Below are positions 33,683 to 42,471 of a DNA stretch of 64,000 nucleotides, one piece after another (within the stretch, counting starts at the first letter, position 1; every line of letters starts with the position of its first letter). The notes beneath the pieces were generated by a model. The model made no database searches. It was not told the DNA's origin and worked only from the letters and a program-made list of their open reading frames with translations. This DNA comes from Methylobacterium sp. J-070 (GTDB lineage Bacteria; Pseudomonadota; Alphaproteobacteria; Rhizobiales; Beijerinckiaceae), in NCBI RefSeq assembly GCF_022829385.1, contig NZ_JAKSXX010000290.1:124001-188000 (forward strand), given 5' to 3'. The position numbers and the translations under genes are program-made.

Positions 33683-34093
33683 ATGGCCGATACGCCGACC
33701 ACCAGCCCCGAGGCCCGCAGCGACGCCGAGTGGCGCGCGACCCTCACGCCGGAGCAGTACCGGGTCCTGCGCGAGCACGGCACCGAGCGGGCCGGCACGA
33801 GCTGCCTGCTCGCCGAGAAGCGGCCCGGCACCTTCACCTGCGTGGGGTGCGGCCAGCCCCTGTTCGAGCAGGGGACCAAGTTCGAATCCGGAACCGGATG
33901 GCCCAGCTTCTTCGAACCGATCGACGGCGCCGTGGAGACCACGGTGGACCGCAGCCACTGGATGGTCCGCACCGAGGTGCACTGCGCCCGCTGCAAGGGC
34001 CATCTCGGCCACGTTTTCGACGACGGTCCGGCCCCGACCGGCCTGCGCTACTGCATGAACGGCGCCGCCATGGGTTTTGAGCCGGCAACGTAA
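33683..34093 (+). CDS. msrB: Peptide-methionine (R)-S-oxide reductase MsrB
   Basis: A 136-residue repair enzyme reducing methionine-R-sulfoxide in oxidised proteins. Zinc is held by two CxxC pairs (C53/C56 in FTCVGCG, C101/C104 in HCARCKG). The catalytic Cys is C124 in [20 protein letters not shown] and GHVFDDGP are typical. C41 may be the resolving cysteine. No signal peptide, so it is cytoplasmic. Confidence 0.96.
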   Translation: MADTPTTSPEARSDAEWRATLTPEQYRVLREHGTERAGTSCLLAEKRPGTFTCVGCGQPLFEQGTKFESGTGWPSFFEPIDGAVETTVDRSHWMVRTEVHCARCKGHLGHVFDDGPAPTGLRYCMNGAAMGFEPAT

Positions 34094-34412
34094 GGCAGCC
34101 GTCGATTTAATCTGGGTTGCAGAATCGCGGCGCGAGAGTGGGATAGCGGGGACAGAATCCGGTCCGACCGGAACATCGGCGGGTTCCGGTCTTGATTTCG
34201 TCGCTTTTTTGCTTAGCGCTGTATACTCTCATGTTGTCGCTGTCCGGTGATTTCCGGCGGAAGCGGTCAGGTCCGATCGAATACGGCGTTGCGGCTCAGC
34301 TTATACGTCGCTGCGATCGGTTCCACTTGATCCGTCCCGCCCGAGCCGGGGGACCTGAGGGCTGTCCGCCGGAACGGCGCGCCGCCGGCCTAGCGGGAGG
34401 GTTTTTGAGTAT
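34094..34412. other. 319 bp intergenic region, promoter candidate only
   Basis: No supported gene. The stretch around 34192-34235 is AT-rich for this genome and holds TATACT at 34222-34227, a possible -10 box, but no matching -35 box lies 17 bases before it. It probably carries the promoter of the CYTH-like gene that follows. Confidence 0.4.
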
Positions 34413-35402
34413 ATGAGCACCGTTCGCCGATTCCTGGTCGCCCCGTCCCTGGTCCGCCTGATCCGCAAGGAGCGCGGGGGCGCGCGTATCACGGAGGGAC
34501 ACTTCGCGCCGCAGGGGGGCCGCGCCTCCTACGTGCGCGTCGACGGCCAGGTCTGCCAGCTGGTGCTCGTGAACAAGGGGCCCGACGGCATCCCGGTCGA
34601 GGAACGGACCGACGTGCCGCGGGCCCACGGCGACGCGCTGCTCGACGTCTGCCCCGGCAAGGCCGCCTACGATCGCAGCACCCTGAGCGCGGGCGGCCGC
34701 GAGATCGCCATCGACCGCTACGTCACCCCGGGCAGCCTGGATCTGATCAGCGTCGCGTTCGACAGCGACGGCGAGGCCGCAGGCTTCCAGGCGCCGAGCT
34801 GGTTCGGCCGGGAGGTCAGTGGCGAGCCGGCTTATGAGCGGCAGGCCCTGGCCATCCAGGGTGTGCCGGCCGGCGAAGAGGTGGCCCTGAGCAACGCCGC
34901 GCTGGAGGCGATCCTCGATCTGATCGAGCCGCGGTTCGGGTTCGGCCGCTACGGCAGCGCCGCGCGGTCGAGCGAGTCCGACGAATCCGCGACGCGCCGC
35001 ATCGCCACGCCTCCGGCGGCCGCCCCCGCGGCTCCCCCGCCGCCGCCCGCCGTCCCCGTGCCGCCGCCCGCGCCGGAGCCTGTCGAGGCCGCGGCCCCGA
35101 TGCATGCCGAGCCGGCCCCCGAACACCAGGCCGAGCCCGAGGCGGTTCCCGCCCCCGAACCCGTCCCCCATGCGGCGCCGGCCGCGTCCGAGTCGCCCCC
35201 CGCGCACAACGGCGCCGCCGACACCCTCCATGGCGACGCCCGCATCGACGACGTGATCGAGAGCCTGTCGCAGGCGCTCGGCGCGGCGATCCACCAGCAG
35301 CCCGATCCCGGATCCGAGAACAAGGACGGGAAGGGCGACGATCCCGGCTCGGTCTTCGAGCGCTGGACCGTGCGCCCCCGCCGGACCCAGCAGCAGAACT
35401 GA
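34413..35402 (+). CDS. Degenerate CYTH-domain protein with proline-rich tail
   Basis: A 329-residue cytoplasmic protein. Residues 1-165 follow the CYTH (CyaB/thiamine-triphosphatase) tunnel fold in order: RRFLV at the start, ITEGHFAPQGGRASYVRV, QLVLVNKGPDGIPVEERTDVP, GREIAIDRYVTPGSLDLISVAF, and the hallmark QAPSWFGREVSGEPAYERQALA. The catalytic ExExK motif before FLV is lost (STVRR). So I infer a tunnel fold that no longer hydrolyses triphosphates in the usual way. Residues about 190-270 are rich in Pro, Ala and Glu, and the end is basic (RPRRTQQQN). It is monocistronic. Confidence 0.7.
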   Translation: MSTVRRFLVAPSLVRLIRKERGGARITEGHFAPQGGRASYVRVDGQVCQLVLVNKGPDGIPVEERTDVPRAHGDALLDVCPGKAAYDRSTLSAGGREIAIDRYVTPGSLDLISVAFDSDGEAAGFQAPSWFGREVSGEPAYERQALAIQGVPAGEEVALSNAALEAILDLIEPRFGFGRYGSAARSSESDESATRRIATPPAAAPAAPPPPPAVPVPPPAPEPVEAAAPMHAEPAPEHQAEPEAVPAPEPVPHAAPAASESPPAHNGAADTLHGDARIDDVIESLSQALGAAIHQQPDPGSENKDGKGDDPGSVFERWTVRPRRTQQQN

Positions 35403-35528
35403 ACCGGCGGCCGAGCGCCCCGGACCGACGACCCGACCCCTTCCGGGCCGCTGTGCGCAACGCGCCGCGGCCCTTCCCTTGTCCGGGACCGGGGCAGCCG
35501 AATCGCGCGGGCCGATGACGGCAGCCGG

Positions 35529-35975
35529 TCAGTTTCGGATGACGACCGCGGCCCCGCCGCGGCTGCGGGCGAGGCCGAACAGGGCGGCCGCGTGGCCGGG
35601 TGCGAGGCGGATGCAGCCGTGGCTTGCCCGGCGCCCCAGGGACCCGGTCGCGTAGGTCCCGTGGATCGCGTAGCCGCCCCGGAAGAACATGGCGTGCGGC
35701 ATCGGCGAGCCGTGATACTTGTGCGAGCGCCACATCGGAGCCATCAGCCCGACCCGATACCGGCCGTTCGGCGTGTAGTAGCCGCTTCGGGCGGTCGAGA
35801 CCGGCCAGTCATAGGCGGCGATGCCGTCGACGAAGACGCGCATGCGCTGGCGCGACTGGTCGATCTGCGCGACGACACCGGCGGCGGCCCCTTCAGCGGA
35901 GCCGAAGACGAGGAGGCCGCACAGAAATCCAGTTCTGGCCCAATCGGGCACGGCCGCGAAGCGCCTCGAGGACAT
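35529..35975 (-). CDS. L,D-transpeptidase (YkuD domain)
   Basis: A 148-residue exported enzyme making or editing 3-3 peptidoglycan cross-links or protein attachments. It has an N-terminal signal-like segment (GFLCGLLVFGSAEGAAA) and the YkuD domain, with H105 in IHGTY and the catalytic S-H-G-C-I-R motif at residues 118-123 (C121). The loop GRYRVGLMAPMWRSHKYHGSPMPHAMFF is typical. It is short for the family and lacks an extra LysM domain. The gene converges with the CYTH-like gene. Confidence 0.92.
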   Translation of the reverse strand: MSSRRFAAVPDWARTGFLCGLLVFGSAEGAAAGVVAQIDQSRQRMRVFVDGIAAYDWPVSTARSGYYTPNGRYRVGLMAPMWRSHKYHGSPMPHAMFFRGGYAIHGTYATGSLGRRASHGCIRLAPGHAAALFGLARSRGGAAVVIRN

Positions 35976-36196
35976 ATCGAAATCACCGCGCCAAGACCGG
36001 TAGACCTGGCGGGACGCCAGAAGAACCGTGTCAACTGGGATGCGCGCAATCTCCGGGCCGGAGAAGTCTTCCCAGCCGGAATTGACAGGTTTTTGTCACG
36101 GATGGTTCTCCGCAGATTACCGAGCGGCCGTTGAGGCGGGGACGGATAATCGCTAGCGTGCCGGCACATTGGGAGGGTGCGCGGCAGTCGCACGGG

Positions 36197-37576
36197 ATGG
36201 ATATGGCACAGGCAATCCACGCGACGGGTCCGACCACGGCGCCCCGCGAGCCCTGGTACAAGGTGCTCTACATACAGGTCCTGATCGCCATCGCGCTCGG
36301 CGTGCTGCTCGGCTGGTACGACCCGGCCACCGGCAAGTCGATGAAGTGGCTCGGCGACGCCTTCATCGGCCTGATCAAGATGATGATCGCACCGATCATC
36401 TTCTGCACCATCGTCCACGGCATCGCGTCGGTCGGCGACCTGAAGAAGGTCGGCCGCGTCGGCGTCAAGGCGCTGGTCTATTTCGAGCTGGTCTCCACCC
36501 TGGCGCTGCTCGTCGGCGTGCTGGTCGGCGAGGTGGTCCGCCCCGGCGCCGGCTTCAACGCCGACCCGTCGAAGCTCGATGCCAGCAAGGTCGCGACCTA
36601 CGCCAGCAAGGCGGCGGCCGACTCCACCGTCGCCCACATCCTGGCGATCATCCCGAAGAGCTTCTTCGATCCCTTCGCCACCGGCGACCTGCTGCAGGTG
36701 CTGCTGATCTCGATCCTGACCGGCGTCGTGGTGACGAGCCTGGGCGAGCGGGCGGCTTCGGTGAACCACGCGATCGACACCGCCGGCCAGATCTTCTTCA
36801 AGATCATCGGCATCGTCGTGAAGCTCGCCCCCGTCGGCGCCTTCGGGGCGATGGCGTTCACGATCGGCGAGTACGGCATCCAGAAGGTCTACGATCTCGC
36901 GTGGCTCGTCGGCACCTTCTACGCGACGGCGATCCTGTTCGTGGTCGTGGTGCTCGGGGCCATCGCCCGGGTGGCGGGCTTCTCGATCCTGCGCTTCCTG
37001 GCCTTCATCAAGGACGAGCTGCTGATCGTCGTCGGCACCTCGTCCTCCGAGACGGTGCTGCCGCAGCTGATGACCAAGATGCGCCGGCTCGGCGCCTCGG
37101 ACTCGGTGGTCGGCCTCGTCGTGCCCACCGGCTACTCGTTCAACCTCGACGGCACCAACATCTACATGACGCTGGCCACCCTGTTCCTGGCGCAGGCGGT
37201 GGGCGTCGATCTCAACTTCACCCAGTACGCCACGATCATCCTGGTGGCGATGCTGACCTCGAAGGGCGCCTCCGGGGTGACCGGCGCGGGCTTCATCACC
37301 CTGGCGGCGACGCTGTCGGCGATCCCCAACAGCCCGGTCCCGGTGGCCGCCATGACCCTCGTGCTCGGCATCGACAAGTTCATGTCCGAGTGTCGGGCCC
37401 TCACCAACCTCGTGGGCAACGGCGTCGCCTGCGTGGTGGTGAGCCGCTGGGAGGGCGAACTCGACGTCGCCAAGCTCAACGAGGTGATGGCCAATCCGAT
37501 CTCCATCGGCACCCACATCACCGACGCGGCGCCCCAGCCGATGGCGTCCGACAACAAGGTCGCCGCCGCGGAGTGA
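36197..37576 (+). CDS. dctA: C4-dicarboxylate/proton symporter DctA
   Basis: A 459-residue inner-membrane transporter of the DAACS family taking up succinate, malate and fumarate. It shows [15 protein letters not shown], the serine-rich motif [27 protein letters not shown], and [29 protein letters not shown] 36197 is chosen; ATG 36203 two codons later is equally possible, and an open extension upstream is not conserved. The stop overlaps the next ATG (TGATG), coupling it to the ROK kinase. Confidence 0.94.
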   Translation: MDMAQAIHATGPTTAPREPWYKVLYIQVLIAIALGVLLGWYDPATGKSMKWLGDAFIGLIKMMIAPIIFCTIVHGIASVGDLKKVGRVGVKALVYFELVSTLALLVGVLVGEVVRPGAGFNADPSKLDASKVATYASKAAADSTVAHILAIIPKSFFDPFATGDLLQVLLISILTGVVVTSLGERAASVNHAIDTAGQIFFKIIGIVVKLAPVGAFGAMAFTIGEYGIQKVYDLAWLVGTFYATAILFVVVVLGAIARVAGFSILRFLAFIKDELLIVVGTSSSETVLPQLMTKMRRLGASDSVVGLVVPTGYSFNLDGTNIYMTLATLFLAQAVGVDLNFTQYATIILVAMLTSKGASGVTGAGFITLAATLSAIPNSPVPVAAMTLVLGIDKFMSECRALTNLVGNGVACVVVSRWEGELDVAKLNEVMANPISIGTHITDAAPQPMASDNKVAAAE

Positions 37577-38514
37577 TGGGTTCGCCCGCGCGTGGGTCCG
37601 GGGCTCGGCCCCGCCTTGGCATCGATCTCGGCGGCACCAAGATCGCCGGGATCGTGCTCGACCGGGACGGATCGACCCTGGCCGAGGCCCGGATCGCCGC
37701 CCCGCGCGGCGACTACGCGGCCACCCTGGCGGCCGTGGCCGGCCTGGTGCTGCATCTCGAAGCCGAGGCCGGCACCCCCTGCAGCGTCGGAATCGGCATG
37801 CCGGGCAGCCTGTCCCCGGCGACCGGCCTGGTGCGCAACGCCAACTCGCACTGGCTCAACGGCCGCCCCTTCGCGGTCGACCTCGGGGAGCGCCTGAGGC
37901 GGCCCCTGCGGATCGAGAACGACGCCAATTGCCTGGCGGTGTCCGAGGCCATCGACGGCGCGGGCGCGGGGGCCCGCGTCGTCTGGGCGGTGATCCTGGG
38001 CACGGGCGTCGGATCCGGCATCGCCGTCGACGGGCGGGTGCTTCCGGGCCGCAACGGCATCGCGGGCGAGTGGGGCCACGGCCCCCTGCCGTCGCCCCGC
38101 GACGACGAGCGGCCGGGTCCCGCCTGCTATTGCGGCCGCCGGGGTTGCGTCGAGACATGGCTGTCGGGCCCCGGGCTGGCAGCGGACCATGCGCGGCGGC
38201 ACGGCGGCAGCCTCACCGGCGAGGCCGTCGCCGCCGCGGCCCGGGCCGGCAGCCCGGACGCGCAGGAGACCCTCTCGATCCACGTCGAGCGTCTCGGGCG
38301 AGCGATTGCCCAGGCGGTGAACCTCCTCGACCCCGATGTGATCGTGATCGGCGGCGGCCTGTCGCGGGTCCCGGAGCTGATCGCCGGCCTGCCGGCCGCG
38401 ATCGCCCCGCACGTGTTCGCGGACGCCTTCGACACGCCCGTGCGGGCGAGCCACCACGGGGACGCGTCGGGGGTGCGGGGGGCGGCGTGGCTGTGGGCGG
38501 CGGATGCCGCCTGA
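37576..38514 (+). CDS. ROK-family sugar kinase
   Basis: A 312-residue kinase with the N-terminal phosphate loop GIDLGGTKIAG, the catalytic Asp in ENDANC, the ROK zinc motif CYCGRRGCVETW and VILGTGVGSGIAVDGR. It is most like the bacterial fructokinase/Mak and N-acetylglucosamine kinase groups; the exact sugar is not decidable. It overlaps dctA by one base (an in-frame GTG three bases earlier could also start it). A sugar kinase coupled to a dicarboxylate carrier is unusual. Confidence 0.88.
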   Translation: MGSPARGSGARPRLGIDLGGTKIAGIVLDRDGSTLAEARIAAPRGDYAATLAAVAGLVLHLEAEAGTPCSVGIGMPGSLSPATGLVRNANSHWLNGRPFAVDLGERLRRPLRIENDANCLAVSEAIDGAGAGARVVWAVILGTGVGSGIAVDGRVLPGRNGIAGEWGHGPLPSPRDDERPGPACYCGRRGCVETWLSGPGLAADHARRHGGSLTGEAVAAAARAGSPDAQETLSIHVERLGRAIAQAVNLLDPDVIVIGGGLSRVPELIAGLPAAIAPHVFADAFDTPVRASHHGDASGVRGAAWLWAADAA

Positions 38515-38909
38515 CGCGGTCCTGGAAGAACCGCGGGGCCCGCCTCCGGCCGTGGGCCGACGCGGTGATCGCCGGCGACGCAGAGACGTTCGAGCAGGCG
38601 GGGCGGGTCTTCGCCGCCGCGAAGGTGCGGGATCACGCCGCCATCGCCGCGGCCAAGCGGGTCCAGCGCCTGGAGGACGAGGGGCGCCGGCCGCTCGCCC
38701 AGTATCGGCGCGCCGAGTTGACCCAGATGTACAGGAACATCTTCCAGCCGGACCCGCCCTCTCATCGGGCTCGAAACGCGTTCGTGCAGAAGCGCCCTGC
38801 CTGCTGCTCCCCAGCCTCGGTGCGCCTGCCCGTCGGCGCGGCCCAGAGCGCGTCGGCCGGGTCGCTGCCGCCGCTGGCCGACAGGCCGTGCGCCGCGGCG
38901 GCGGAATGA
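38493..38909 (+). CDS. Hypothetical protein overlapping the ROK kinase end
   Basis: A possible protein of up to 138 residues. The stretch DAVIAGDAETFEQAGRVFAA, followed by KVRDHAAIAAAKRVQRLEDEGRR, has coding character (helical, with Ala/Arg/Glu periodicity); the C-terminal part is Pro/Ser-rich. The only in-frame upstream start that keeps it all is GTG 38493, which overlaps the ROK gene by 22 bases. GTG 38565 would give a shorter protein. No family is recognised and it may be spurious. Confidence 0.4.
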   Translation: MGGGCRLTRSWKNRGARLRPWADAVIAGDAETFEQAGRVFAAAKVRDHAAIAAAKRVQRLEDEGRRPLAQYRRAELTQMYRNIFQPDPPSHRARNAFVQKRPACCSPASVRLPVGAAQSASAGSLPPLADRPCAAAAE

Positions 38910-39053
38910 CCGACGCGCCCCGGACCGGGCCACCGGTCCGGCGCCGGGCGGACCGGTGGCGACGACCCGCTCCGCAGCCCGGCTGACCGAGACGTTCCTT
39001 GCGACGGCGCGGCGGACGGGGCAGGAGAGCCCCGCCTCAGCTTCGTAGCCCCG

Positions 39054-39950
39054 ATGATCGTCCGCACCCGACCCAACCTCCTGACCCTGCTGTTCACCCT
39101 GCGTGGATCGATTCTGCCTCGGGTGGCGCCCAAGCTGGCCGGGATCGTCGCGGTCTCCTGCGCGGTGGTCTGGGCGGAGGCGCGCTGGCCCGCGGCGTTC
39201 CCGATCACCGCGGGCGTCACGCCCTTCACGGTGGTCGGCCTCGCCCTGTCGATCTTCCTGAGCTTCCGCAACAACGCCTGCTACGAGCGCTGGTGGGAGG
39301 CGCGGAAGCACTGGGGCAGCCTGATCGGCGAGGTGCGCAACCTCGCCCGCGCCCTGCCGGCGCTGCTGCCGGCGCAGGAGGCCGCGCCCCACCTCCGGCG
39401 CCTGTCGGCCTTCGCGCACGGCCTCCACGCCCGGCTGCGCGACCTCGACGAGGCCGCGGCGGTGGCGCGGACGTGTCCCGGATCGGACCTGTCCGGCCCG
39501 AACGCCACCGACTCCGTCTTGGCCGCCATGACCCGCGATCTCGCCGCGCTGACGCGCGCGGGCCGGCTGAGCGACATCCAGTTCGGCATCCTGGAGGCGC
39601 GGATCGAGGCGTTGTCGGGGGTCCACACCGCCTGCGAGCGGCTCGCCAACACGCCGCTGCCCTTCGCCTACACGCTCTTGGTGTACCGGACCGCATGGCT
39701 CTACTGCCTGCTCCTCCCGGTGGGGCTCACCGGCGCCCTGGGCTGGGTGACCCCGGTGGTGGTGGCGCTCGTCGCCTACACGTTCTTCGGCCTCGACGCC
39801 CTCGGGGACGAGTTGGAGGAGCCCTTCGGCACGGAGCCAAACGACCTGCCCCTCGACACCATGGTCCGGACCGTCGACCGCATCGTGCATCACGCCCTCG
39901 GCGAAGCCATGCCGGAGGCCCTGCAGCCGGACCGCTACCGGCTCCGGTAG
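39054..39950 (+). CDS. Bestrophin/YneE-family ion channel protein
   Basis: A 298-residue membrane protein of the bestrophin (RFP-TM, UPF0187) family, whose bacterial members form pentameric ion channels. Signatures are LSFRNNACYERWWEARKHWG after the first helices, LLVYRTAWLYCLLLPVGL, and the C-terminal TFFGLDALGDELEEPFGTEPNDLPLD. The start ATG 39054 is preceded by a modest ribosome-binding site. It lies after the ROK kinase with no clear operon link. Confidence 0.92.
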   Translation: MIVRTRPNLLTLLFTLRGSILPRVAPKLAGIVAVSCAVVWAEARWPAAFPITAGVTPFTVVGLALSIFLSFRNNACYERWWEARKHWGSLIGEVRNLARALPALLPAQEAAPHLRRLSAFAHGLHARLRDLDEAAAVARTCPGSDLSGPNATDSVLAAMTRDLAALTRAGRLSDIQFGILEARIEALSGVHTACERLANTPLPFAYTLLVYRTAWLYCLLLPVGLTGALGWVTPVVVALVAYTFFGLDALGDELEEPFGTEPNDLPLDTMVRTVDRIVHHALGEAMPEALQPDRYRLR

Positions 39951-40044
39951 GCCGCAGGGTTCCCGCCTGCGCGGATCCGAAATGCCCAGGAGGGTGCAGC
40001 CCGAGCGCGGCATCGAAGATCCCGCTTGCGCCCGCGCCAAAACG

Positions 40045-40066
40045 GACATAAACATATCTTTATGTC
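40045..40066. promoter_or_regulatory. Palindromic operator covering the ArsR-methyltransferase start
   Basis: GACATAAA (40045-40052), a six-base centre CATATC, then TTTATGTC (40059-40066). With one base changed in the centre (C40053 to G) the 22 bp would be a perfect palindrome. The ATG at 40062 lies inside the right arm, so a bound protein would block translation initiation or transcription. Autorepression by the encoded ArsR-family protein is the natural inference. Confidence 0.7.
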
Positions 40067-41072
40067 TATCGATGGCAGGCAAGTGGCGGGATCGATCCCC
40101 TTCCCGGACGCGTTGGGCGTCCTGCGCGCGGCCGCCGAGGAGACGCGCCTGCGCATCCTGGCGCTGCTCGTCGAGGGGGAGTTGTCGGTTTCCGACCTCA
40201 CCGACATCCTCGGCCAGTCGCAGCCGCGGATCTCCCGCCATCTCAAGCTCCTGGTCGAGGCGGGTCTGGTCGAGCGCCACCGCGAGGGCGCCTGGGCCTT
40301 CTTCCGGCTGTCCGAGGGCCGCGCCGGCTTGGCGGATCCGCTCCTGTCCGGGCTCGACCGGACGGTGCCGCCCCTGTCGGAGGATCGCGCCCGGCTCGAC
40401 GCCGTCCGGACGCAGCGGGCCGAGACAGCCCAGACCTTCTTCGCCCGCCTCGCGCCCAAGTGGGACGAGCTGCGCTCCCTCCAGGTGCCGGAGGCGATCG
40501 TCGAGGCTGCGGTGCTCGATGCCCTGGGCGAGCGGCCCATCGGCAGCCTGATCGATCTCGGCACGGGCACGGGGCGGATGCTGGGCCTGCTGGCGCCCCG
40601 GGCGGCCCGCGCCACCGGCCTCGATTCGAGCCACGCGATGCTGTCCGTCGCCCGGGCCAACCTGGAGCGGCAGGGGCTGTCGCGGGTCGATCTGCGGCAG
40701 GGCGACATCCACGCGCCGCCCTTCGCCAGGGCGAGCTTCGACCTCGTGGTGGTGCATCAGGTGCTGCACTATCTCGACGATCCGGCCCGGGCGCTGCGCG
40801 GCGCGGCACGCCTGGTCGCCCCGGGGGGGCGCCTCCTGGTGGTCGATTTCGCCCCGCACGAACTCGAATTCCTGCGGATCGGTCAGGCCCACCGGCGGCT
40901 CGGCTTCTCCGCCGATCAGGTCTCCGGCTGGCTCGCCGAGGCTGGACTTGCCACAATCGCCACCCGCGATCTCGCACCCCGCGAGTCGGGCCAGCTCACG
41001 GTGACCCTCTGGCTCGCCCAGGACGGTCTGGCCGACCAGGATACCGAACCGCCGCAGCGCGCCGTCGCCTGA
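40062..41072 (+). CDS. ArsR-family regulator fused to a SAM-dependent methyltransferase
   Basis: A 336-residue protein. Residues about 14-85 are an ArsR winged helix (LRAAAEETRLRILALLVEG, SVSDLTDILGQSQPRISRHLKLLVEAGLV). From about residue 130 a class I methyltransferase follows, with motif I LIDLGTGTGRMLGLLAP, FDLVVVHQVLHYLDDP and GGRLLVVDFAPHE. Such fusions next to metF and metH are known in Alphaproteobacteria and are thought to respond to S-adenosyl-methionine or S-adenosyl-homocysteine. There is no cysteine metal site as in arsenic sensors. The palindrome over its start argues for autoregulation. ATG 40062 is chosen over 40026. Confidence 0.87.
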   Translation: MSIDGRQVAGSIPFPDALGVLRAAAEETRLRILALLVEGELSVSDLTDILGQSQPRISRHLKLLVEAGLVERHREGAWAFFRLSEGRAGLADPLLSGLDRTVPPLSEDRARLDAVRTQRAETAQTFFARLAPKWDELRSLQVPEAIVEAAVLDALGERPIGSLIDLGTGTGRMLGLLAPRAARATGLDSSHAMLSVARANLERQGLSRVDLRQGDIHAPPFARASFDLVVVHQVLHYLDDPARALRGAARLVAPGGRLLVVDFAPHELEFLRIGQAHRRLGFSADQVSGWLAEAGLATIATRDLAPRESGQLTVTLWLAQDGLADQDTEPPQRAVA

Positions 41073-41142
41073 GGCCCACCACCCCTCGCAGACCCTTCGC
41101 AGACCCATCGTCTGACCCGATCGACACAGAGGACGAGACCCG

Positions 41143-42063
41143 ATGCGCCGCTCCACCCACCGCGCCAGCCGCGACGGCTACCTCCCGATCCGCGTCTCGA
41201 TCGAGTTCTTCCCGCCGAAGACCGACGAGATGGAGAAGATCCTCTGGGCCTCGATCGAGCGCCTGGCTCCGCTCCAGCCCAAATTCGTCTCGGTCACCTA
41301 CGGGGCCGGCGGATCGACCCGCGAGCGCACCCACAACACGGTCGCCCGGATGGTCCGCGAGACCACGCTCAAGCCCGCCGCGCACCTCACCTGCGTGGAC
41401 GCCACCCGCGCCGAGATCGACGCGGTGGTCCAGTCCTACTGGGATGCCGGCGTGCGCCACATCGTGGCGCTGCGCGGCGATCCCGCCGAGGGCGTCGGGA
41501 ACGCCTACAGGCCGCATCCCGAGGGCTACGCAACCACCGCCGAACTGGTCGCCGGGATCAAGCGGATCGGCGACTTCAAGGTCTCGGTCTCGGCCTACCC
41601 CGAGAAGCACCCGGAGGCGGCGTCCCTGGACGCCGACATCGACGCCCTGAAGGCCAAGGTCGATGCCGGCGCCGACCAGGCGATCACCCAGTTCTTCTTC
41701 GAGAACGAGGTCTACCTGCGCTATCTCGAGAAGGTCCGGGCCGCCGGGATCACCATCCCGATCATCCCGGGCATCCTGACGGTGCAGAACTTCAAGCAGG
41801 CGGCGAACTTCGCCCGCCGCACCGGCGCCTCGGTGCCCTACTGGCTGGCCGCCCGGTTCGAAGGGCTGGACAACGACGTGGAGACCCGCCGCCTCGTCGC
41901 CGCCGCGGTGGCGGCCGAGCAGGTGCTCGACCTCGTGGACGAGGGGGTCCAGGACTTCCACTTCTACTCGATGAACCGATCCGACCTCGTCTACGCGATC
42001 TGCCACCTGCTCGGCCTGCGCGCGCAGGCGCCGAAGCTGGTGGCGGAGAAGGCGGCGGCTTAA
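41143..42063 (+). CDS. metF: Methylenetetrahydrofolate reductase
   Basis: A 306-residue FAD enzyme reducing 5,10-methylene-THF to 5-methyl-THF for methionine synthesis. It shows SIEFFPPKTDEM near the N-terminus (catalytic Glu), FVSVTYGAGGSTRERTH, HIVALRGDP, ADQAITQFFFENEVYLRY and IIPGILTVQNFKQ. It is 70 bp after the ArsR-methyltransferase gene and before a small coiled-coil gene and metH. In this group of bacteria methylene-THF is also the C1 entry point for methylotrophy, so this enzyme competes with the serine cycle for C1 units. Confidence 0.96.
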   Translation: MRRSTHRASRDGYLPIRVSIEFFPPKTDEMEKILWASIERLAPLQPKFVSVTYGAGGSTRERTHNTVARMVRETTLKPAAHLTCVDATRAEIDAVVQSYWDAGVRHIVALRGDPAEGVGNAYRPHPEGYATTAELVAGIKRIGDFKVSVSAYPEKHPEAASLDADIDALKAKVDAGADQAITQFFFENEVYLRYLEKVRAAGITIPIIPGILTVQNFKQAANFARRTGASVPYWLAARFEGLDNDVETRRLVAAAVAAEQVLDLVDEGVQDFHFYSMNRSDLVYAICHLLGLRAQAPKLVAEKAAA

Positions 42064-42105
42064 ATTCCGCCTGCGCCCGGTTCGGGCGCGGAAGGGGGCA
42101 CCATC

Positions 42106-42357
42106 ATGGCCGAGCCGCAGGATCTGATCGTTCCGCTCCTCCGGGAGATGAGAGCGGAGATGCAAACGAGCTTCGCTGACGTCCGTCCGCAGTTCGAAGC
42201 CGTCGATGCACGCTTCGACAGGTTAGAACGGCGGTTCGACAATCTGCGTGAGGCCGTGAACGGCGAATCGGTCCTCGGTCGCTACGCCGCGGCGGGGGTC
42301 GCGGGGCGGCTCAGCGCGATCGAGAGGCGCCTCGCTGCCCCGGAGAAGGCAGGCTGA
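42106..42357 (+). CDS. Small coiled-coil protein of unknown function
   Basis: An 83-residue protein with heptad-like helix MRAEMQTSFADVRPQFEAVDARFDRLERRFDNLREAV and a C-terminal helix AGRLSAIERRLA. The family is not named but such short helical proteins are common in this group. It lies 42 bp after metF and before a long palindrome and metH. Start ATG 42106 is preceded by GGAAGGGG. Confidence 0.65.
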   Translation: MAEPQDLIVPLLREMRAEMQTSFADVRPQFEAVDARFDRLERRFDNLREAVNGESVLGRYAAAGVAGRLSAIERRLAAPEKAG

Positions 42358-42383
42358 CCCGGCCCAGCCCAGACTGAAGCGTC

Positions 42384-42421
42384 GCATTGGTTTGCTTCGC
42401 TTCGCTCGCAAAGATCGCGAC
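42384..42421. repeat. Family C short repeat, copy 1
   Basis: The stretch TTGCTTCGCTTCGCTCGCAA and its flank AAGATCGCG matches a second copy at about 47237 in inner sequence (TTGCTTCGCTGCGCTCGCAA). It is partly palindromic (TTGCGAGC/GCTCGCAA) and probably a common intergenic element. Confidence 0.6.
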
Positions 42422-42471
42422 GTGTCCGAGCCGACTGCTCGGGCGCGCACGAGAGACCGAAGAACCCACCC

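Noticed and set aside
34192-34227. A sigma-70 promoter with TTGATT and TATACT
   Set aside because: The spacing is 24 bases, too far for a normal promoter; kept only as a possible -10 box.
41073-41142. A SAM or SAH riboswitch before metF
   Set aside because: The leader is only 70 bp, C-rich and without the conserved cores; regulation by the ArsR fusion is more likely.
38127-41156. A 1009-codon minus-strand frame across ROK, bestrophin and ArsR-methyltransferase genes
   Set aside because: It crosses three well-supported genes antisense and has no coherent domain.
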